A model generated the notes under the pieces. It searched no databases and was not told the DNA's origin. It saw only the letters and a program-made list of their open reading frames with translations. 8,991 bases of DNA from an uncultured Eubacteriales bacterium (lineage in GTDB: Bacteria > Bacillota_A > Clostridia > Oscillospirales > Oscillospiraceae): assembly GCA_900319835.1 (NCBI GenBank), contig ONPY01000103.1, forward strand, positions 1 to 8,991, written 5' to 3'. Position numbers and translations under genes: made by a program. Shown piece by piece: positions 1-6,484 of this stretch (position 1 is its first letter; the number at the start of each line of letters is the position of its first letter).

Positions 1-635
1 CTCTGCGCGTCATGCGCGCGTGCGATGTTCTTGTTCTGCCAGAAGAGGACAAGGCCAAGTGCCGGGCCTTTCAGATCGCACGTGCCGCCTGCCCGGAGCT
101 GGAGGAGAAGGAGGCGCTCTGTCTCCCCTTCCCCATGACGCGGGACGGCGCCCGGCGGGACGCGGTGCTCGAAGAGAACTGGGCCGGGCTCAAAGCTCAG
201 CTGGAAGCCGGAAAGGATCTCGCCTTTCTCACCATCGGGGACCCCGGCGTCTATTCTACTTATTCTTATATGGCCCTGCGGGCCGCGCGGGACGGCTGTC
301 GGACCGTGACGGTTCCGGGCGTCGCCTCCTTCACCGCCTGCGCCGCGAGTCTCAACATGCCCCTGGTGCTGGAGGATGCGCCGCTGCACCTCATCCCCGG
401 GGACCGGGGACCCGAGTCTGCGCTTGCCCTTGACGGCACCCGGGTGTTCATGAAGCTGGGGCGGTGCATGCCCGCTTTGAAGAGCGCGCTGGTCCCGCTG
501 GAGAAAGCGGGGCTTGTCAAGGTTTCCGCCGTGAGCGACTGCGGGACCGGAGAACGGTGCTTTTCCGGCGCGGCGGCCTTACCGGATGACGCGCCTTATA
601 TGACCACGGTCATCGTCAAGCCCCTTGAGACTTGA
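1..635 (+). CDS. cbiL: Precorrin-2 / cobalt-factor II C20-methyltransferase, C-terminal part (5' end outside window)
   Basis: This enzyme transfers a methyl group from S-adenosylmethionine to C20 of precorrin-2 or cobalt-factor II during corrin ring synthesis in the cytoplasm. The reading frame is open to the left edge (in frame from base 3, reading L-R-V before the first Met at 12), so that Met is internal. About 20-25 N-terminal residues, including the usual glycine-rich first strand, are missing. Counting from the Met at 12, the tetrapyrrole methylase signatures are clear: GDPGVYSTYSYM at residues 76-87 (SAM-binding loop), PGVASFTACAASLNMPLV at 102-119, a HLIPG segment at 126-130, and a C-terminal PYMTTVIVK strand at 195-203 typical of the family. 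The visible 207 residues plus the missing start match the usual 230-240. It is probably the last gene of a cobalamin operon to the left. The anaerobic (cbiL) rather than aerobic (cobI) name is inferred from the clostridial-looking context. Confidence 0.9.
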   Translation, partial: LRVMRACDVLVLPEEDKAKCRAFQIARAACPELEEKEALCLPFPMTRDGARRDAVLEENWAGLKAQLEAGKDLAFLTIGDPGVYSTYSYMALRAARDGCRTVTVPGVASFTACAASLNMPLVLEDAPLHLIPGDRGPESALALDGTRVFMKLGRCMPALKSALVPLEKAGLVKVSAVSDCGTGERCFSGAAALPDDAPYMTTVIVKPLET

Positions 636-660
636 CCCGCCTCCCCTGCTGTGTTATGAT
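632..660 (+). promoter_or_regulatory. Sigma-A-type promoter overlapping the cbiL stop codon
   Basis: The -35 element TTGACC (632-637) and the -10 element TATGAT (655-660) each match consensus at five of six positions and are separated by exactly 17 bases. A TG dinucleotide at 652-653 forms an extended -10. The TGA stop of cbiL (633-635) lies inside the -35 box. Transcription would start near 667, leaving a leader of roughly 20 bases that carries the ribosome-binding site of the small gene starting at 686. This is read from sequence only. Confidence 0.65.
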
Positions 661-685
661 TTTCAGGAAAGAAGGCGGAAACAAA

Positions 686-1030
686 ATGGGATTGTTTGAA
701 AAGCATGTAGATATCTTCAAAAAGCGGGACAAGGCGAGTTGGCTGCAGATCAAGGCCGCGCTGAAGGAAGCCGGATACGCCGGCGCCCGTTCCGGCCACT
801 ACCTGCAGGAGACCGTCATGGGCGGTGGCTGCGGGGCAAAGCTGGACCCCCGGGACTTCGGCGGCCACGGCCGCATCGACCGTGAGATCTATTGGGTCAG
901 TGTCCCCGCCAGACGCGAGGAGGAGGCCCGGGAGATCCTGCGCCGCAGCGGCATCGTACCCGAGGTGGAGGAAAACGTTCTGCTGGACGCCGCCCTGCGC
1001 AAAAAGCCCCATGAGGATTATCTCGGCTGA
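686..1030 (+). CDS. Small orphan protein of 114 residues, function unknown
   Basis: I do not recognise this family. The frame is open from 632, but the ATG at 686 is the likely start: it follows a purine-rich AAGG-containing ribosome-binding site (about 672-678) and the predicted promoter, whereas upstream starts would lie inside the promoter. The protein (MGLFEKHVDIFKKR...) is hydrophilic with no signal peptide or membrane helix, so it should be cytosolic. It shows a basic amphipathic N-terminal helix, a helix followed by a strand around residues 20-45, a Gly/Cys-rich loop MGGGCGAKLDPRDFGG at about 45-60, a strand EIYWVSVPA, and a helix REEEAREILRRSGI. This alpha-beta order resembles small ferredoxin-fold proteins such as the DUF2007 group, but that is only an impression. 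It has its own promoter and terminator, so it appears to be a single-gene unit. Confidence 0.75.
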   Translation: MGLFEKHVDIFKKRDKASWLQIKAALKEAGYAGARSGHYLQETVMGGGCGAKLDPRDFGGHGRIDREIYWVSVPARREEEAREILRRSGIVPEVEENVLLDAALRKKPHEDYLG

Positions 1031-1046
1031 GTTTCTCAACACCGCC

Positions 1047-1085
1047 AAAAGGCGTTCTGCGTACACCGCAGAGCGCCTTTTGCGC
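1047..1085 (+). terminator. Rho-independent terminator after the small orphan gene
   Basis: A 15-bp stem (1047-1061 pairs with 1067-1081) with one G-U wobble encloses the five-base loop TACAC. The right arm ends in TTTT and the left arm begins with AAAA, so the hairpin could act in either direction. It begins 17 bases after the stop codon at 1030 and separates this gene from cstA. Confidence 0.75.
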
Positions 1086-1187
1086 ATATATCCGCACATT
1101 TTGTGCATGATCTGTATAATCTTTCCAGTTTCCTGAAATCGCGCGAGAACTTATTCAAGAAATAGTACAGATTTTTTAATTTGCCTA

Positions 1188-1216
1188 TTGATTTTTTTGT
1201 TGCATAGTACTAAGAT
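1188..1216 (+). promoter_or_regulatory. Probable cstA promoter
   Basis: TTGATT (1188-1193) and TAAGAT (1211-1216) are separated by 17 bases in a strongly AT-rich stretch, giving a leader of about 50 bases before the cstA start. Each box matches consensus at four of six positions. The 8-bp palindrome TAGTACTA (1205-1212) overlaps the start of the -10 box, and its ATAGTAC core also occurs upstream at 1162-1168, a possible operator pair. A perfect TATAAT at 1115-1120 lacks a matching -35 box and was not chosen. Confidence 0.45.
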
Positions 1217-1263
1217 ACGACATAGGGATGTGAACAAACTGTGAATGTCCCTGAAAAATCAAT

Positions 1264-1270
1264 GGGAGGA
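1264..1270 (+). promoter_or_regulatory. Ribosome-binding site that fixes the cstA start
   Basis: GGGAGGA at 1264-1270 lies six bases before the ATG at 1277. The alternative in-frame GTG at 1241 would add 12 polar residues, but the nearest AGGG is 13 bases away from it. The ATG at 1277 also puts the hydrophobic first helix at the very N terminus, as expected for CstA. Confidence 0.8.
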
Positions 1271-1276
1271 ATTCGT

Positions 1277-2746
1277 ATGCTTAGCTTTTTCCTGTGCCTG
1301 GCGATTCTGATCTGCGGCTACCTGTTCTATGGCAAGTTCGTGGACGGTATCTTCAGCCCTGACGACCGGGAGACCCCGGCTGTCGCCATCAACGACGGTG
1401 TCGACTATGTCGTGCTGCCGCAGTGGAAGCTGTTCATGATTCAGCTTCTGAACATTGCCGGTCTTGGCCCCATCTTCGGTGCCATCAGCGGCGCCATGTG
1501 GGGCCCTGTGGTCTATCTGTGGATCACCTTCGGCACCGTGTTTGCCGGCGCTGTCCATGACTACTTTGCCGGTATGCTGTCCGAGAGAAACAACGGCGCC
1601 TCCATTTCCGAGGTCACCGGCATCTACCTCGGCCAGACGATGAAGAATGTCATGCGTGTCTTCTCCGTGATCCTGCTGGTCATGGTCGGCACTGTGTTCG
1701 CCGTCGGCCCAGCCGGCCTGCTGGTCAAGCTGATCGGCACCAGCGGCGCCACCGGTCTGATGGTCAACAAGATCTTCTGGCTGGCCGTCATCATGATCTA
1801 CTACTTCATCGCCACCTTCATTTCCGTTGACAAGGTCATCGGCAAGATCTATCCTCTCTTCGGCATCTGCCTGATCGTCATGGCCATCGGCGTCTGCTTC
1901 GGCACCCTGACCAGCGGCAAGCCCATGCCCGAGATCTTCTCCAACTTTGCCAACCAGCACCCCGATGGGACTCCCATCTGGTCCTTCATGTTTATCACGG
2001 TCGCATGCGGCGCCATCTCCGGCTTCCACGCCACCCAGTCTCCTCTGATGGCCCGCTGCCTGAAGAGTGAGCGTCAGGGCCACTTCGTGTTCTACGGCGC
2101 CATGGTCGCCGAGGGCATCATCGCCCTGATCTGGGCTTCCGCAGCCTGCACCCTGCTCGGCGGTGCCACCATCAAGGAGCTCGGCGGCGGCGGTGCCGGC
2201 ACGGTCTTCGAGATCAGCACCATGACCATGAAGGGCATCGGCATGGTACTCGCCATCCTGGGCGTTGTGGCCTGCCCCATCACCTCCGGTGATACGGCCT
2301 TCCGTTCCGCCCGTCTGACCATCGCCGACTGGTTCAAGATCGACCAGGGCAAGTGGAGCAACCGTCTGGCCCTCTGCGTTCCCGTCCTGGGCGTGGGCGC
2401 CATCCTCGGCTTCGGCAATGCCCTCGGCAAGATCGACTACAACGTGATCTGGCGTTACTTCTCCTGGTCCAACCAGACTCTGGCCATGATCGTGCTGTGG
2501 GCCGGTGCCATGTACCTGGCTCAGAACAAGCGCAACTACTGGATCTGTGTCGTTCCCGCCACCTTCATGAGCGCTGTTTCCTGCACCTACTTCTTCATGG
2601 CCGGTGAGTGCCTGGGTCTCATCCCCTTCTTCAAGATGAACAAGGCTGTCGGCTATCCTGTCGGCATCATCTTCGCCGCCGCCTGCCTCGCCCTGTTCCT
2701 GAGCAAGGCCAAGAACGCCGCCGAGAAGGCCGCGAAGGTCGCGTAA
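1277..2746 (+). CDS. cstA: Carbon starvation protein CstA, short form (pyruvate/peptide transporter family)
   Basis: This is a polytopic inner-membrane transporter of 489 residues. E. coli CstA and BtsT of this family take up pyruvate by proton symport, and peptide uptake has also been reported. The substrate here is not determined. Family hallmarks are the N-terminal helix (residues 1-20), the NDGVDYVVLP loop (39-48), LNIAGLGPIFGAISGAMWGP (58-77), the segment GAVHDYFAGMLSERNNG (91-107), a QSPLMARCLKSE motif and a GDTAFRSARLTIADWF motif in the second half, with many Gly/Ala-rich helices. It is shorter than the roughly 700-residue E. coli proteins and matches the short form seen in Clostridia. 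Arg is mostly CGT, unlike the CGC/CGG of its neighbours, and Gly, Ala and Ile codons end almost uniformly in C, which suggests strong expression. The next gene starts 55 bases downstream with no convincing terminator between. Confidence 0.93.
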   Translation: MLSFFLCLAILICGYLFYGKFVDGIFSPDDRETPAVAINDGVDYVVLPQWKLFMIQLLNIAGLGPIFGAISGAMWGPVVYLWITFGTVFAGAVHDYFAGMLSERNNGASISEVTGIYLGQTMKNVMRVFSVILLVMVGTVFAVGPAGLLVKLIGTSGATGLMVNKIFWLAVIMIYYFIATFISVDKVIGKIYPLFGICLIVMAIGVCFGTLTSGKPMPEIFSNFANQHPDGTPIWSFMFITVACGAISGFHATQSPLMARCLKSERQGHFVFYGAMVAEGIIALIWASAACTLLGGATIKELGGGGAGTVFEISTMTMKGIGMVLAILGVVACPITSGDTAFRSARLTIADWFKIDQGKWSNRLALCVPVLGVGAILGFGNALGKIDYNVIWRYFSWSNQTLAMIVLWAGAMYLAQNKRNYWICVVPATFMSAVSCTYFFMAGECLGLIPFFKMNKAVGYPVGIIFAAACLALFLSKAKNAAEKAAKVA

Positions 2747-2801
2747 GCGATCCGCGCAGAGAATTTCTCCTGTCCTTTGCGCCTAGTTATGGAGGATCAC
2801 C

Positions 2802-3818
2802 ATGTTATTTCCCCCCGTCCCCTTGGGCAGCAAGACGCTCAGCCCGGAAGTGCTGGCTGAAGACAAAAAGAACTGCCTGAAATTCGGTCCCTGCGGCGTG
2901 GGCAAGCAGGCCCTGTATCTGGGCGGGCGCTTCCTCGACCGCAGATTCTACCTGCCCTGGAAAGAGGTCAAGCGCGTCTTCAAGCGCGTGGCCATGAGCA
3001 AGGGCGGCTTCTCCGGCAAGGGTGTGTTCGGCACACTCCCCTTCCTGGTGGTGCAGTTTGGCAGCGGCCAGGAGAAGGAGTGCCCCTTCAAGCTGGAGGC
3101 CGACGTGGACCGTCTGCTCGCCACCGTGGAGCAGGAGCACCCCGGCGTCCCCACCCACAGCGTCAAGGCCGGCAACCGCCTGGCCAGGGCCGAAGCTGCG
3201 GAGGAGGCCCGCTATCTCAAGGAGCTGCCTGCGGAGGCCGAATCCGCCGTCCGGCAGCTGCGCGGCGACCAGGACTTTCTGGCGCTGCATCCCTCCCTCT
3301 CTGAGGCGCTGACCGCCTCGGCGCGCCAGAAGCGCGTCACCGATAACCTCAACCCCGCCTATATCGTCGCCGGCGCCGTGCTGGGCGTGCTGGGCGCACT
3401 GGCGGTGCTCTGGGGTATCTATGGGCTTTTGTCCCACAGTCCCTACAGCATGTACTTCATTGTCGGCGGCGGCGCGCTGTTTTTTATGACGCTCTCCTCC
3501 AACACCTTCCCCAGCAAGTGGAACAGCCGCAAGGTCGCGCAGAAGGACTGGGATGAGACGGTGCAGAAAATGCGCAACTATCTCAAAGGCCGCCCCGGCT
3601 TTTCTGTCCCGGCGCAGTACGCGCACCCCGTGGTGCTTGAACGCATGATCCGCCTGCTGCGTGAGGGCCGCGCCGCAAACGCAAAAGAGGCTCTCGCCCT
3701 TATGAAGGAGGATCTCAAGGCGCTCAACTCCTCCGTCACCGTCTCCCAGAAGGAGCACGACGAGGTCGTGAGGATCAAGCCGCTCTTCCTCGTCTGTGAT
3801 TATCAGGACGAAATTTAA
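2802..3818 (+). CDS. Membrane protein with PH-like N-terminal region and two transmembrane helices
   Basis: This 338-residue protein is not a named family that I can assign. The start is well supported: GGAGG at 2791-2795 lies six bases before the ATG. Residues 25-115 are strand-rich (ALYLGGRFLDRRFYLPWKEV, FGTLPFLVVQFGSG) and end in a helix (LEADVDRLLATVEQEHPG), an order reminiscent of bacterial PH-like domains. Residues 125-180 look helical and charged, perhaps coiled coil. Two hydrophobic helices follow at 186-210 (PAYIVAGAVLGVLGALAVLW) and 215-233 (SMYFIVGGGALFFMTLSS), joined by a short turn, so both soluble parts should face the cytoplasm. The C-terminal 100 residues are helical (GRAANAKEALALMKEDLKAL) with a final strand. 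It stops 18 bases before the AAA+ ATPase gene and is most likely its operon partner, perhaps a membrane anchor or client adaptor (inference). Confidence 0.82.
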   Translation: MLFPPVPLGSKTLSPEVLAEDKKNCLKFGPCGVGKQALYLGGRFLDRRFYLPWKEVKRVFKRVAMSKGGFSGKGVFGTLPFLVVQFGSGQEKECPFKLEADVDRLLATVEQEHPGVPTHSVKAGNRLARAEAAEEARYLKELPAEAESAVRQLRGDQDFLALHPSLSEALTASARQKRVTDNLNPAYIVAGAVLGVLGALAVLWGIYGLLSHSPYSMYFIVGGGALFFMTLSSNTFPSKWNSRKVAQKDWDETVQKMRNYLKGRPGFSVPAQYAHPVVLERMIRLLREGRAANAKEALALMKEDLKALNSSVTVSQKEHDEVVRIKPLFLVCDYQDEI

Positions 3819-3836
3819 GGAAAAGGACGTTTCGAC

Positions 3837-4760
3837 ATGCTGGATATACTTTCATTTCTGGAAGAAGAGGGTGTGGACAAGGCCCTGCTGGACGGCGTGA
3901 AAGCCTTCCGAGCCAATTACCCCACCGAGGCGGAGAACGCCGCCCGTGTGCCCGCCCCCGAATACCTGTACTACGGCAAGAAGACCTGGGAGCTGGCCCT
4001 GGCCGCCATCCTCGCCGGCAAGAATCTGCTGCTGGCAGGCCCCAAGGCCACCGGCAAGAACGTGCTGAGCGAAAATCTCGGCGCACTGTTCAGCCGCCCG
4101 GTCTGGAACGTCTCCTTCCATATCAATACCGACGCGAGCTACCTGGTCGGCACCGACACCTACGACGGCCATAAGGTCTCCTTCCGCCCCGGCCCCATCT
4201 GGCTCTGCGCGGAAAAGGGGGGCTTCGGCATCCTGGACGAGATCAACATGGCCAAGAACGAGGCGCTGGCGGTGCTGCACGCGGCGCTGGACTTTCGCCG
4301 CAGTCTGGATGTGCCGGGCTATGAGAAGATCGATCTGAGACCCGAGACCCGCTTCATCGCCACCATGAACTACGGCTACGCCGGCACCCGCGATCTCAAC
4401 GAGGCGCTGACCAGCCGCTTTGCCGTGTTGGACATGCCCGTCATCACCGAGGAGAACCTGCAAAAGCTCATCTCCCGCCGCTATCCGAAGATCAACCCGA
4501 AGATCCGCGACCAGCTGGTCAAGCTCTACGGCGAGCTGGAACGCAAGGCCGAGAGCGCGGAGATCTCCGATTCCGCTCTGGACCTGCGCGGATTGCTGGA
4601 CGCCATCGCCCTGATGGAGCAGGGGCTCGTCTCCGGCGACGCGCTGGATATGTGCATCGTCAACAAGAGCTTTGACGCCTACGAGCGGGGCCTGATCCGT
4701 GATGTGATCGCCGCCCGCATCCCCGCCGACATGACGCGCGGCATGGTCTTTGACGCATGA
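3837..4760 (+). CDS. MoxR-type AAA+ ATPase (NorQ/CbbQ/CobS-like)
   Basis: This 307-residue protein is a single-domain AAA+ ring ATPase of the MoxR/AAA_5 class. These work with VWA proteins to remodel or metallate client enzymes. Visible parts are an N-terminal helical lead (1-50), Walker A GPKATGKN (68-75), the SYLVGTDTYDGHKVSFRPGP insert (101-120) typical of MoxR helix-2 inserts, Walker B GILDEI (131-136, Asp134/Glu135), sensor 1 IATMN (174-178), an arginine finger in LTSRF (Arg194) and a probable sensor 2 Arg251 in LDLRGLLDAI. Walker A is odd: the residue after the lysine is Asn75, where Ser or Thr normally helps bind magnesium. The other ATPase motifs are intact, so activity may persist. 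A ribosome-binding site AAGGA lies nine bases before the ATG. The last four bases ATGA overlap the VWA gene start, implying translational coupling and a paired product. Confidence 0.9.
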   Translation: MLDILSFLEEEGVDKALLDGVKAFRANYPTEAENAARVPAPEYLYYGKKTWELALAAILAGKNLLLAGPKATGKNVLSENLGALFSRPVWNVSFHINTDASYLVGTDTYDGHKVSFRPGPIWLCAEKGGFGILDEINMAKNEALAVLHAALDFRRSLDVPGYEKIDLRPETRFIATMNYGYAGTRDLNEALTSRFAVLDMPVITEENLQKLISRRYPKINPKIRDQLVKLYGELERKAESAEISDSALDLRGLLDAIALMEQGLVSGDALDMCIVNKSFDAYERGLIRDVIAARIPADMTRGMVFDA

Positions 4761-6484
4761 TCAAAAAACAGTATTCCGGCAGCGCCCGCCGCGCCCGGAA
4801 CATCATCTGGAACGCCGCCGGGCGCTATGACTTTGAACCGCTCTTCATGGCCTTCTTCCCCAACGGCGACCCGGATCACTACTTCAACATGATCGCGGGC
4901 CTGGTGCAGAAATGGCTGGATATGCCGCGGCTCTGGGACTTCTTTGAAAGCTACTCTGCCGACCGCCGCTCCGACGAGTTTGACGACTTTCTCTGGCTGG
5001 GTCTGGAAAACTGCGTCTATGAGAAGGAGCTGCCGGAGCGCCCCATTCTGGAAAAGCTGCGCCGTGAGCGCGCCGAGCTGTTCTACAAGGAGCAGCAGGC
5101 CATGACCCGCCAGCAGATGGAGTATCAGAGCATGCCCGTCTACACCCAGCAGGAGGCACGCTGGGCAAGCTGCTGCGGCAAGCGGCCGCCCCTGCTCTCC
5201 CCCCGGGAAAAGCGCATGGCCGAGGCCCTGCGCTTCTCCGGAAACCTGGACACCGACGGGGTGCTGGACGCCATGCGGGACTTCCTGCAGACCTTCTTTC
5301 ATTATACGCCCGGCGAGACCGAGGACGTTCGGCGTGAGCCCAACGCCCTTGCCCGCCTGCTCTTCCGGCATGAGCGCAAACGGCAGGACCGCCTGCTGGT
5401 GCGGGCCGGCACCGGAGAGGGCAACCACCCCAAAGCCGTACAGCAGCGGCACGCCGGGCTGGGCCGCCATGTGGGGCCCACGGCGGAGGACGAGGCCTAT
5501 ATCCGCGCGGTCTTCGGCCGCCCGTTGCTCTCGGACGGCGAGATGCGGATTTTGGAAAACGAGCTCTGCGTCGGCGTGGATGAGGGCTGCCGTCTCTGGA
5601 TCACCCGGGGTGAAAAGGAGGAAACCCGGGACAAGGACGCGCTGGAGGTCCGCCAGAGCGCAGAAAAGCAGAAAGCCCGGAACGAGAAGTATCTCGCGGA
5701 TAACGCCGCTGTAATCCAGAGCACCGTCCGCGCCCTCTCCACCCGGATCGACACGGTCTTTTCCTCCTACTTCAAGCACCTGCCGGAGCCCGCCAAGGCG
5801 GGAAAGATCCGGCCGGAGCAGGCCTGGCGCCTGCCGGTGCTGGATGACGCGCGGGTGTTTCTCAAGGACGGGGAAGAGATGGATCCGGAGATCTGTGTGG
5901 ATCTGCTGCTGGACGCCTCCCAGTCGAGGATGCACTCCCAGGAGGTCCTGGCCACCGAGGCCAGCGTCATCGCCCGAAGTCTCAGCAAGCTGCATATCCC
6001 CGTGCGGGTCGTCACCTTCCGTTCAGTGAAGAGCTTCACCGTGCTGGAGGTCTTGAAAGAGTTTAACCAGTCGGACTGCCGCGGCCTTGCCCGCTACTAC
6101 GCCGGCGGCTGGAACCGGGACGGCCTTGCCATTGAGGCCCTGGGCCGCATGGATGACGACGCCTCGCTTCAAGGCCGCACGCGGATCCTGCTGGTTCTGA
6201 CGGATGCCAGCCCCAACGACTCCACGCCCCTCGCCGCTCCCGGCCTCATGCTGCCGAAGGAATACGAGGGTGCCCCGGCGGTGAAGGCCGCGGCGGACGC
6301 GGTGAAGGCACTGCGGGCGCGCGGTGTGCGGGTGGGCGCCGTCTTTCACGGCAACTCCTCCCACCTGGAAAATGTACATCAGATCTATGGTCACGCCTAT
6401 GTCCGCATCCGCAAGGCCAGCCAGCTGGCTCAGGGTGTCAGCGACCTGCTGCTGATGCTGCTGCGGGAAATGCGCACAGATTAA
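4757..6484 (+). CDS. VWA-domain protein (NorD/CbbO/CobT-like partner of the AAA+ ATPase)
   Basis: This 575-residue cytosolic protein has a long helical, charged N-terminal region (1-360) and a C-terminal von Willebrand A domain (about 375-575). The metal-ion-dependent adhesion site is intact: DASQS (386-390) is the DxSxS motif, GGWNRDGLAIEAL (450-462) holds the mid-domain acidic loop seen in NorD and CobT, and LVLTDASPNDST (479-490) resembles the CobT/NorD strand that supplies the last metal-ligand Asp. There is no signal peptide or membrane helix. In NorQ/NorD, CbbQ/CbbO and CobS/CobT the VWA protein links the ATPase ring to its client, and the same role is inferred here. The start overlaps the upstream stop as ATGA and has only a weak ribosome-binding site, so translation probably depends on coupling. 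The client is not evident. Residues 110-160 and 285-325 are rich in Gln, Glu, Lys and Arg and may form coiled coils. Confidence 0.88.
   Translation: MIKKQYSGSARRARNIIWNAAGRYDFEPLFMAFFPNGDPDHYFNMIAGLVQKWLDMPRLWDFFESYSADRRSDEFDDFLWLGLENCVYEKELPERPILEKLRRERAELFYKEQQAMTRQQMEYQSMPVYTQQEARWASCCGKRPPLLSPREKRMAEALRFSGNLDTDGVLDAMRDFLQTFFHYTPGETEDVRREPNALARLLFRHERKRQDRLLVRAGTGEGNHPKAVQQRHAGLGRHVGPTAEDEAYIRAVFGRPLLSDGEMRILENELCVGVDEGCRLWITRGEKEETRDKDALEVRQSAEKQKARNEKYLADNAAVIQSTVRALSTRIDTVFSSYFKHLPEPAKAGKIRPEQAWRLPVLDDARVFLKDGEEMDPEICVDLLLDASQSRMHSQEVLATEASVIARSLSKLHIPVRVVTFRSVKSFTVLEVLKEFNQSDCRGLARYYAGGWNRDGLAIEALGRMDDDASLQGRTRILLVLTDASPNDSTPLAAPGLMLPKEYEGAPAVKAAADAVKALRARGVRVGAVFHGNSSHLENVHQIYGHAYVRIRKASQLAQGVSDLLLMLLREMRTD

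Noticed and set aside
1115..1120. Perfect TATAAT hexamer between the small gene and cstA
   Set aside because: No acceptable -35 box lies at 16-18 bases upstream, and it would give a very long leader. The pair at 1188-1216 is better placed.
1134..1147. Possible catabolite-responsive (cre) operator upstream of cstA, beginning TGAAATCG
   Set aside because: The left half fits the cre consensus, but the right half fails at nearly every conserved position, so it is not supported.
1228..1246. ATG-TGA start-stop element and GTG start just upstream of cstA
   Set aside because: The adjacent AGGG is too close to the ATG and too far from the GTG. The ATG at 1277 has a correctly spaced GGGAGGA.
1259..2083. 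Antisense open frame of 274 codons opposite cstA
   Set aside because: The translation is rich in Asp, His, Gly and Gln with no hydrophobic core. It mirrors the strongly biased codon use of cstA and is a shadow frame.
2805..3758. Antisense open frame of 317 codons opposite the two-TM membrane protein
   Set aside because: It has no supported ribosome-binding site or motifs. The + strand frame has a strong ribosome-binding site, membrane helices and operon context.
4679..5995. Long antisense open frame (438 codons) opposite the VWA gene
   Set aside because: It lies opposite a gene with clear domain motifs, its translation is low-complexity and shows no recognisable fold, and GC-rich DNA commonly leaves the antisense frame open.
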